Below are positions 5,933-11,840 of a stretch of DNA of 14,679 nucleotides, piece by piece. The stretch spans positions 1 to 14,679 of the forward strand of contig FR901741.1 in NCBI GenBank assembly GCA_000437675.1, in the 5' to 3' direction. A program made the position numbers and the translations under genes. Each line of letters starts with the position of its first letter. Position 1 is the stretch's first letter. Below the pieces are notes generated by a model. It was not told the DNA's origin. It worked only from the letters and a program-made list of their open reading frames with translations, and did no database searches. Source of the stretch: Prevotella sp. CAG:891. GTDB lineage: Bacteria; Bacteroidota; Bacteroidia; Bacteroidales; Bacteroidaceae.

Positions 5933-8548
5933 ATGGCCATACAAAAAACAACAACCACACCGGCCCGCCGACGCAATCAAGGCACCACGCCCGCCTCTCA
6001 AAGTTTTTGGAGTCGACTGCGAAGCGGCGAAGTGTGGCGCAATGTCAAAGCCTATTTTAAAACCGACTATGCGCGGTTTTGCATCGGCATCTGTACGCTG
6101 GCTGTCAGCATTTACATGTTGCTTTGTTTCGTGTCGAACCTCTTTACCGGACCGGCCGATCAGGGTGGCGTGCAAAGTTGCAACCTCGAACATGCAGCCA
6201 ATTACGGCGGCGTGTTGGGAGCCTACGTTTCGTACTATTTTATGGACGGTTGCTTCGGCATCACCTCCATTTTTATTCCCCTTTTCACCCTGTTGGTGGG
6301 CGTAAAGCTCATGGGAGCCTATCGGGTGCGCCTTTGGAAATGGTTTCTCAACTTTTCCATTCTGATGATTTGGGGTTCCTTACTTTTCAGCCTGATCACT
6401 TCCAGCTTACCCGACGAAATCGTTGAAAACTTCAGTTTCCGTCTGGGGGGAAGCCACGGCGAAGAGCTGAACAGTTATCTCTCCACCACGCTGGGCACCA
6501 CGGGAGCCTGGATGCTTGTGTTCTTTACAGCCATCCTTTACTTCCTTTACATCACGGGCGAAACTATCAATGTGGTGCGTCGCCTGATGCACCCGCAGGA
6601 CTTCATTAAGCGCAGTCCGAAGCAAAAAGCCGACGACACCGACACTACGCCAACCCCCATGGCCGACGACGATGAAGCACTTTCAGACGATTCCGATGTT
6701 GAGCCGGCTGAGGTGGAAACGATGCCCGTCTACGAAGAAGCACCCTCTGCCCAGCCCTTGGTGCTGAGCTACGATGATACATTCTCGACCGATAAATCCT
6801 CCGCTGCCCAAGAAGCAAACAGCGGCAAAAACGAAAAGGCCTGCTCGTTAGAGTTCAACGACTTGGAAACCGCCACCGCGGCCGATAATCGTGCTGGCGC
6901 TTTGAATCATTCGTCGTCTGCCTCACGTCACAATCGCCTTCTGAACAGCGAGCAAACCGAAATTTCCATTGAGGCAACGGTCGATAACCCGGTAGCCGGT
7001 ACCAAAACCGTAGAGGAAGTGCGCAACATGGAACCCTACGATCCCCGTAAAAGTCTGGAGTATTACAAGTACCCCGTGCTTTCACTCTTGAAGCATTACG
7101 ACGACAACGGACCCGCTATCGACATGGCCGAGCAGAACGCCAACAAAGATCGCATTATCAACGTGTTGCGAAACTTTGGCGTTGAAATTTCCAGCATCAA
7201 GGCCACCATTGGTCCCACCATTACCCTCTACGAAGTGACCCCGGCACCCGGTGTGCGTATCAACCGCATCCGCAACCTCGAGGACGACATTGCCCTTTCG
7301 CTTTCAGCCCTGGGCATCCGCATCATCGCCCCCATTCCCGGCAAGGGCACTATCGGTATTGAAGTGCCCAATAAGAATCCGCGCATCGTGTCGATGGAAA
7401 GTATTATCAACACCAAGAAGTTCCAGGAATCCACCTTCGAATTACCCATCGCACTGGGTAAAACCATTACCAACGAAGTGTTCATGGTCGATTTGGCCAA
7501 GATGCCCCACCTCCTTGTAGCCGGTGCCACCGGTCAGGGTAAATCGGTTGGTTTGAATGCCATCATCACTTCGCTGCTTTACAAAAAGCACCCTTCGGAA
7601 TTGAAGTTCGTGATGGTCGACCCCAAGAAAGTGGAATTCTCCATTTACACCTCCATCGAGAAGCATTTCCTGGCCAAGATTCCCGACGACAATGCCGACC
7701 CCATCATCACCGATGTCACCAAAGTTGTGCAAACACTCAAGAGTCTTTGCCAACTGATGGACCACCGCTACGACTTGCTGAAGAAAGCCAAAGTGCGCAA
7801 CATCAAGGAATACAATGCCAAGTTCAAGTCACGTCAGCTCAATCCCGAAAACGGACATGAGTTCATGCCCTATATCGTAGTGATTATCGACGAGTTTGGC
7901 GACCTTATCATGACAGCCGGCAAGGAAGTGGAATTGCCCATTGCCCGTATTGCCCAGTTGGCCCGTGCCGTGGGCATGCACATGGTCATTGCCACCCAGC
8001 GTCCCACCACCAACATCATCACGGGTACCATCAAGGCAAACTTTCCCGCCCGTATGGCATTTAAGGTCATGTCGCAAATCGATAGTCGTACCATTCTCGA
8101 CCAGAGCGGAGCCAATCAGCTCGTAGGTAAGGGCGACATGCTCTTCCTTGCGGCCAACACCCCTGTGCGTGTGCAGTGTGCCTTTGTCGACACCCCCGAG
8201 GTTGAGAAAATCAACGACTTCATCAGCAAGCAGCAAGGTTTTATTTCAGCCTTCGAATTGCCCGAACCCGAAATGGACGGCGAGGGTGGAGGAGGAGCAG
8301 CAGATTTGGACACCAACCAGCTCGACCCCCTGTTCGACGAAGCGGCCCGCCTTATCGTCATTCACCAGCAAGGTTCCACTTCGCTCATCCAGCGCAAGTT
8401 CTCCATTGGTTTCAACCGTGCCGGACGATTGATGGACCAGCTCGAACGAGCCGGCATCGTTGGCCCCACGCGAGGTTCCAAACCCCGCGAAGTGCTCATT
8501 GCCGACGAAATAGAACTCGATTCCCGTCTGGAAGCCCTGCACAGATAG
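5933..8548 (+). CDS. ftsK: DNA translocase FtsK
   Basis: The product has 871 residues. It is the septum-anchored hexameric ATPase that pumps chromosome ends to the daughter cells and coordinates dimer resolution at dif. The N-terminus has four membrane segments (about 49-71, 105-127, 137-158, 189-208). A low-complexity acidic linker (about 220-350, rich in Asp, Glu, Thr and Pro) follows. The motor has Walker A GATGQGKS at 531-538 (Lys537) and Walker B IIDEFGD at 651-657. The ATQRPTTNIITGTIKANFP segment and the SGANQLVGKGDMLF segment are hallmarks of the FtsK/SpoIIIE motor. A winged-helix gamma domain (about 795-871) would read KOPS-type polar sequences. The ATG at 5933 starts a basic cytoplasmic tail, as in other family members. 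A terminator follows at 8595-8631. All key residues are intact. Confidence 0.97.
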   Translation: MAIQKTTTTPARRRNQGTTPASQSFWSRLRSGEVWRNVKAYFKTDYARFCIGICTLAVSIYMLLCFVSNLFTGPADQGGVQSCNLEHAANYGGVLGAYVSYYFMDGCFGITSIFIPLFTLLVGVKLMGAYRVRLWKWFLNFSILMIWGSLLFSLITSSLPDEIVENFSFRLGGSHGEELNSYLSTTLGTTGAWMLVFFTAILYFLYITGETINVVRRLMHPQDFIKRSPKQKADDTDTTPTPMADDDEALSDDSDVEPAEVETMPVYEEAPSAQPLVLSYDDTFSTDKSSAAQEANSGKNEKACSLEFNDLETATAADNRAGALNHSSSASRHNRLLNSEQTEISIEATVDNPVAGTKTVEEVRNMEPYDPRKSLEYYKYPVLSLLKHYDDNGPAIDMAEQNANKDRIINVLRNFGVEISSIKATIGPTITLYEVTPAPGVRINRIRNLEDDIALSLSALGIRIIAPIPGKGTIGIEVPNKNPRIVSMESIINTKKFQESTFELPIALGKTITNEVFMVDLAKMPHLLVAGATGQGKSVGLNAIITSLLYKKHPSELKFVMVDPKKVEFSIYTSIEKHFLAKIPDDNADPIITDVTKVVQTLKSLCQLMDHRYDLLKKAKVRNIKEYNAKFKSRQLNPENGHEFMPYIVVIIDEFGDLIMTAGKEVELPIARIAQLARAVGMHMVIATQRPTTNIITGTIKANFPARMAFKVMSQIDSRTILDQSGANQLVGKGDMLFLAANTPVRVQCAFVDTPEVEKINDFISKQQGFISAFELPEPEMDGEGGGGAADLDTNQLDPLFDEAARLIVIHQQGSTSLIQRKFSIGFNRAGRLMDQLERAGIVGPTRGSKPREVLIADEIELDSRLEALHR

Positions 8549-8594
8549 TCGGGTTTTCAGCAAAGGAATACACCGTAATTCCCAATGAATAGCC

Positions 8595-8631
8595 ATGCAG
8601 CGTAAAAAGTTTACAGCTTTTTGCGCTGCAT
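8595..8631 (+). terminator. ftsK terminator
   Basis: ATGCAGCGTAAAAAG (8595-8609) pairs with CTTTTTGCGCTGCAT (8617-8631), 15 bp with one T-G wobble and a 7-base loop, followed by TTT. It lies 46 bases after the ftsK stop codon. Confidence 0.75.
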
Positions 8632-8673
8632 TTTGCGTATTCCCCTTTTATAGTAGAAAAAAGAAAGCGAATG

Positions 8674-8705
8674 TGTGGTCAGTTGGGTAAAAAAAAGTAT
8701 ATTTG
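8674..8705 (+). promoter_or_regulatory. Promoter of the lolA-like gene
   Basis: TATATTTG at 8698-8705 is an exact TAnnTTTG -7 box. A partial -33 box, TGTG at 8674-8677, lies 20 bases upstream of it. The site is just after the ftsK terminator and about 100 bases before the lolA-like start codon, so the gene appears to have its own transcript with a leader of about 95 nt. Confidence 0.55.
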
Positions 8706-8720
8706 CTCCATCATTGTAGT

Positions 8721-8787
8721 TGCCCGAAACAGGAACAGTATTCCGCTTTCCCGGGCACCCCATTGTGGTGCTGCGATTCTCCGGGCA
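8721..8787 (+). promoter_or_regulatory. Structured leader of the lolA-like gene
   Basis: TGCCCG (8721-8726) can pair with either of two CGGGCA copies, at 8752-8757 or 8782-8787. Between them GCACC (8755-8759) can pair with GGTGC (8767-8771), and this overlaps the first CGGGCA. The leader therefore offers alternative, partly exclusive folds before the start codon at 8807. Regulation through these is inference. Confidence 0.35.
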
Positions 8788-8806
8788 TTTTAAAACAAAG
8801 CATGTC

Positions 8807-9445
8807 ATGAATTTTAAAAAAATATACCTCACTCTTTTTGCCGCCTGTGCCATGAGCGTAGCTGGTATAGCGCAAACCGCCCATCAGGTGTTAGACCAAA
8901 CCGCCAGCAAACTCAAAGCCAGCGGAGGTATTGAAGCTCAGTTCGAAGCCACCCAGTTCGTCGGTGTAACGGAAAACGGAACTGTGGGCGGACAAATTTG
9001 TGTGCAGGGCAATCGCTTCAAACTCACTTCGCCCAGCATCACCACCTGGTTCGACGGACGCACGCAGTGGACCCTGCTCACCGGCAGCGACGAAGTGAAT
9101 GTGAGTACGCCCACCGATGCTGAAATTCAGCAAATGAATCCTTACACTTTTATTAATCTGTATAAAAAAGGCTACAACCTTAAACTCGCCGGCACCACCT
9201 ATCATGGCAAGGCCTGCCACGAAGTGCGCCTGGTGGCTCAAAACAAACAAAGCAATATTCAGCTGCTCATAGCCGTGATTGATAAAAAAACGTCGTTGCC
9301 TTATTCCATCCGTGTCAAGAACAATCGCGGCGAATGGTCAAGAATACGCATCAACAGCCTCAAGACCCATCGCAAGTGGCCCGACGCCACGTTTAAGTTC
9401 AACGAAAAACAGCATCCCGGCATCGAAGTCATCGATCTTCGTTAA
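8807..9445 (+). CDS. LolA-like outer-membrane lipoprotein carrier
   Basis: The product has 212 residues from the ATG at 8807. A longer in-frame reading from 8720 would put 29 untypical residues before the signal peptide and begin inside the leader, so I reject it. Residues 1-23 (MNFKKIYLTLFAACAMSVAG ... Q) form a classical signal peptide. The mature part has the LolA/LolB beta-barrel pattern: an amphipathic start (ASKLKASGGIEAQFEATQF), strands GTVGGQICVQGNRFKLTSP and ITTWFDGRTQWTL, then the NPYTFINLYKKGYNLKL region and the PYSIRVKNNRGEWSRIRINSL hairpin. LolA family members carry triacylated lipoproteins across the periplasm in a hydrophobic cavity. Its position between ftsK and trxB agrees with an arrangement I recall in Bacteroidales. 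No symbol is assigned because paralogues in this phylum are divergent. Confidence 0.88.
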   Translation: MNFKKIYLTLFAACAMSVAGIAQTAHQVLDQTASKLKASGGIEAQFEATQFVGVTENGTVGGQICVQGNRFKLTSPSITTWFDGRTQWTLLTGSDEVNVSTPTDAEIQQMNPYTFINLYKKGYNLKLAGTTYHGKACHEVRLVAQNKQSNIQLLIAVIDKKTSLPYSIRVKNNRGEWSRIRINSLKTHRKWPDATFKFNEKQHPGIEVIDLR

Positions 9446-9498
9446 GCCTTCTGCAGGGATTCGCCCTCCGAAACAGTTCTCATGTACTTGGAGTATTC

Positions 9499-9507
9499 AC
9501 TGAACAA
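9499..9507 (+). repeat. Flanking 9-mer, left of foldback element
   Basis: ACTGAACAA lies exactly 9 bases outside the left inverted-repeat end (9517). The same 9-mer lies exactly 9 bases outside the right end, at 9710-9718. This is consistent with a target duplication around an element slightly larger than its inverted repeats, but could be chance. Confidence 0.4.
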
Positions 9508-9516
9508 CATACTGAT

Positions 9517-9700
9517 AAGTAGGTGTTCAAAATTATTTTATATAATTCTATCGAAGTATTTTTACTTTGCATTACGTTCTTGCACCGCATTTGCTTGCTC
9601 TGCGCTCAGTCACATAGCCCGCTATGCTCCTTCGCACAGAACAAACAACTACGCCACAATAACGCAATTCAAATGTAAAAATAATTTTGAACACCTACTT
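9517..9700. mobile_element. MITE-like foldback element between lolA-like gene and trxB
   Basis: This is a 184-base near-complete palindrome with no coding capacity. The outer ends are a perfect 23 bp inverted repeat (9517-9539 and 9678-9700, beginning AAGTAGGTGTTCAAAATT). The arms continue to a perfect hairpin tip, CATAGC-CC-GCTATG (9613-9626). The inner 49 positions per arm (9570-9618 against 9621-9669) are 33/49 complementary with no gap, and one base of indel lies just outside them. The left arm carries a 23-base extra segment (9540-9562) missing from the right arm. Interrupting the lolA-trxB spacer with such a structure fits a non-autonomous, MITE-like or REP-like dispersed element. No transposase is present nearby, so the mobilising family is unknown. 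Confidence 0.7.
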
Positions 9701-9709
9701 AGAATAATT

Positions 9710-9718
9710 ACTGAACAA
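9710..9718 (+). repeat. Flanking 9-mer, right of foldback element
   Basis: This is the second copy of ACTGAACAA, 21 bases before the trxB start codon and the same 9-base distance from the element as the left copy. Confidence 0.4.
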
Positions 9719-9739
9719 TAATAAACGCACATATAACTT

Positions 9740-10666
9740 ATGATTTCTTGTTTGATACTCGGTTCCGGCCCTGCCGGCTATACGGCAGCTATCTATGCCG
9801 GACGTTCTGGTTTGCAACCCGTTATTTACGAAGGACTCCAGCCCGGAGGCCAGCTCACCATTACCACTGAAATTGAAAATTACCCCGGTTTCCCCGAAGG
9901 TATTGATGCCAATGAAATGATGGACGACATGCGCAAGCAAGCCCTTCGTTTCGGCACCGAAATCCGTCCGGCTTCAGCCGTGAAAGTCGATCTTTCGCAA
10001 GCCCCTTACAAGGTTTGGTTCGACGACGACACGATGGAAGAATGTCAAACGCTCATCATCGCTACCGGCGCATCAGCCAAATATTTAGGTTTGGCCGATG
10101 AAAAGAAATACCAAGGTATGGGCGTGAGCGCCTGCGCCACTTGCGACGGATTCTTCTATCGCAAAAAAGTCGTAGCCGTAGTAGGTGGTGGCGACACCGC
10201 CTGCGAGGAAGCCACCTATTTGGCAGGTCTGGCACAGAAGGTATACCTCATTGTGCGCAAGCCCTTCCTCCGTGCTTCGAAAGCCATGCAAGACCGCGTG
10301 ATGGAAAATCCCAAAATCGAAGTACTTTTCGAAACCAACACCCTCGGTCTCTATGGCGAAGGCGGTGTGGAAGGTGCCCACCTCGTTCACCGCTTGGGCG
10401 AAGCCGACGAGCGTCGTTACGATTTGCCCATCGACGGTTTCTTCCTCGCCATTGGTCACAAGCCCAATAGCGACCTCTTCACTCCCTGGGTGAAAACCGA
10501 CGAAATCGGCTACATCATTACCGAAGGCGCAAGCCCCCGTACCGGTGTGCCCGGCGTATTTGCAGCAGGCGACGTTGCCGATCCCCACTACCGTCAGGCC
10601 ATTACGGCTGCCGCCAGTGGTTGCAAAGCCGCTATCGAAGCCGAACGCTATCTGAAGTCGCTTTAA
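9740..10666 (+). CDS. trxB: Thioredoxin-disulfide reductase
   Basis: The product has 308 residues, the usual length for the low-molecular-weight bacterial enzyme. It transfers electrons from NADPH through FAD and a redox-active disulfide to oxidised thioredoxin in the cytoplasm. The FAD-binding Rossmann motif GSGPAGYTAA is at 8-17, with EGLQPGGQLT following. The catalytic pair is C132-A-T-C135 within SACATCDGFFYR. The NADPH-binding loop GGGDTACEEA is at 149-158. The ATGASA segment and the C-terminal FAADVADPHYRQAITAAASGC-like FAD motif (GVFAAGDVADPHYRQA) are intact. The start at 9740 puts the first beta strand at residue 2, as is normal. No clear promoter is visible in the 39 bases between the foldback element and the start codon, so its transcript may begin upstream of or inside the element. 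Confidence 0.97.
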   Translation: MISCLILGSGPAGYTAAIYAGRSGLQPVIYEGLQPGGQLTITTEIENYPGFPEGIDANEMMDDMRKQALRFGTEIRPASAVKVDLSQAPYKVWFDDDTMEECQTLIIATGASAKYLGLADEKKYQGMGVSACATCDGFFYRKKVVAVVGGGDTACEEATYLAGLAQKVYLIVRKPFLRASKAMQDRVMENPKIEVLFETNTLGLYGEGGVEGAHLVHRLGEADERRYDLPIDGFFLAIGHKPNSDLFTPWVKTDEIGYIITEGASPRTGVPGVFAAGDVADPHYRQAITAAASGCKAAIEAERYLKSL

Positions 10667-10691
10667 GTCCCATTACAAGGTATTTTGCAAG

Positions 10692-10906
10692 ACCTGCGTC
10701 CCTTTCCGGATCCGGGTTTTGCAAAGTGCTTTTGTCCCTATGGTAACGGGTCAGATGGATAGTCTGTAAGGATTATGCCGACAAAATCGTGCTGGTTTCA
10801 GACAGGCCTACCTGCCTTACTTTCTGTGGTATCAATAAGTCAAAGAACGCTGAATAATAACGATGGATAATTAAGGAATCTGTTGTTTTTTCATCTGTTT
10901 GCAGGT
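10692..10906 (-). ncRNA. Candidate rod-shaped RNA, possibly 6S-like
   Basis: Downstream of a good minus-strand promoter lies about 215 nt of non-coding sequence whose ends pair. ACCTGC (RNA 5' end, plus 10901-10906) pairs with GCAGGT (plus 10692-10697). Inward, UUCCUU (10873-10878) pairs with AAGGGA (10699-10704, one G-U). An internal GUAAGG (10815-10820) pairs with CCUUAC (10766-10771) and encloses a GGCAGG/CCUGUC hairpin and a CGA/UCG hairpin. A closed terminal stem, a large unpaired middle and an inner stem is the overall plan of 6S RNA, which mimics an open promoter. Only a 7-codon frame (MKKQQIP) is present. The 6S identity is inference; other small RNAs are possible. Confidence 0.4.
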
Positions 10907-10907
10907 G

Positions 10908-10938
10908 CAAAGTTACAATGCAAAATTCCGAAATCCAA
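10908..10938 (-). promoter_or_regulatory. Promoter reading left, for the candidate RNA
   Basis: On the minus strand TAACTTTG (10908-10915) matches TAnnTTTG exactly, and TTG (10936-10938) lies 20 bases upstream at the -33 position. It is the best-formed promoter in the window. It points away from the glycosylase gene and into the trxB 3' flank, where no protein gene exists on that strand. Confidence 0.6.
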
Positions 10939-11187
10939 TTTTTTTCGGATTCTGATATCGCAGGTCGTAAAAAATCATGACATCAAATTTCTCTGCATAC
11001 CCTTTGTTTAAAGGCATTTCAAGGCATGTTCTTTCGGCGCAAAAAAATGAAATAGGGATATTGTGCTGCACGCGAAGCGAGTAGGGCATACGAGACTCAT
11101 TCTGCGTATCAGTTCCCCCGACCTCGTTCGCTGTCTAATCATGCCTGCCCAACCTTCAGCTGAACCCCGTAATGCAACTCCTATTAT

Positions 11188-11793
11188 ATGGAAACTCATC
11201 CGCTTCAACCCTTTTTGCCCCCTACGGCGCGTATACTCATGCTGGGCAGTTTTCCGCCGCCAGTCAAACGGTGGTCGATGCAGTTTTTCTACCCCAACAT
11301 GCAAAACGACATGTGGCGCATTTTCGGCCATCTTTATTTTGCCGACCGCGACCACTTTGTCGACACCGCCCAACGCAAATTCCGCCAGTCCCAAATCGAA
11401 GCATTTCTGCGCCACATAGGCATCGCCCTCTACGACACCGCCACCGCAGTCAACCGTTTGCAAGACAATGCCTCCGACAAATTTCTTGAAGTTGTTCAGG
11501 AAACCGACGTGTCGGCCCTCTTGCGCCAGTTGCCCCAATGCCGGGCAGTAGTCACCACCGGACAGAAAGCCACCACAACGCTCTGCCAGCATTTCGGCCT
11601 GAGCGAACCACCCGTAGGCGGATGGGTCGACTTCACTTTCGACCAACGCCCCATGCGCCTGTATCGCATGCCCAGCAGCAGCCGCGCCTATCCTCTGGCA
11701 CTCGAGCGCAAAGCCGAAGCCTACGGTCAGATGCTACAAGCCGAAGGCCTGTGGCCGGATTCCGCGCAGCAAACAAGCCAAACGGCAGAATGA
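11188..11793 (+). CDS. Uracil-DNA-glycosylase superfamily protein, HDG/TDG-like
   Basis: The product has 201 residues with no signal peptide. It belongs to the UDG superfamily, whose members excise deaminated bases (uracil, hypoxanthine) from DNA in base-excision repair. Motif 1 is LMLGSFPPPVKRWSMQFFY (17-35), with the GSFP form typical of the hypoxanthine-DNA-glycosylase (family 6) and TDG/Mug branch, followed by NMQNDMWRIFG (37-47), equivalent to the QN-xFW segment of that branch. A middle strand VVTTGQKAT is at 121-129. The base-flipping motif is MPSSSRAY (161-168), in place of the canonical PSPS. The sequence after about residue 190 is a hydrophilic tail. It ends 47 bases before pgi, so the two may share a transcript. 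Substrate preference cannot be set from sequence alone. Confidence 0.82.
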   Translation: METHPLQPFLPPTARILMLGSFPPPVKRWSMQFFYPNMQNDMWRIFGHLYFADRDHFVDTAQRKFRQSQIEAFLRHIGIALYDTATAVNRLQDNASDKFLEVVQETDVSALLRQLPQCRAVVTTGQKATTTLCQHFGLSEPPVGGWVDFTFDQRPMRLYRMPSSSRAYPLALERKAEAYGQMLQAEGLWPDSAQQTSQTAE

Positions 11794-11840
11794 TTTTTAT
11801 TGAACCACGCTAACAACAAACACATTAACTAACTTTGGTT

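Larger units (their letters stand above)
10667..11187. other. 521-base gene-free region after trxB
   Basis: No protein gene is supported here. A 212-codon minus-strand frame at 11008-11646 is mostly antisense to the glycosylase gene. The left half holds a candidate minus-strand structured RNA with its promoter (10692-10938). The right half holds a TCCGAAA/TTTCGGA inverted repeat near 10927-10949, a tandem decamer (AAGGCATTTC at 11011-11020, AAGGCATGTT at 11021-11030), and a G/C-rich stretch (11060-11140) with CGAAGCGAG (11073-11081) nearly complementary to CTCGTTCG (11123-11130). I cannot assign the right half. Confidence 0.55.

Noticed and set aside
8720..8806. Upstream extension of the LolA-like protein by 29 residues
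   Set aside because: It would place charged, non-signal residues before a perfect signal peptide and begin within the folded leader. The ATG at 8807 is far more plausible.
11085..11095. 11-base match to a common sequencing-adapter core (GGCATACGAGA)
   Set aside because: The match does not extend on either side and it sits within continuous sequence, so contamination is unlikely.
11008..11646. 212-codon minus-strand frame over the glycosylase gene and its upstream region
   Set aside because: It is mostly antisense to the UDG-superfamily gene, and its non-antisense tail has no known domain. I treat it as a shadow, though the tail region itself is listed as unexplained.
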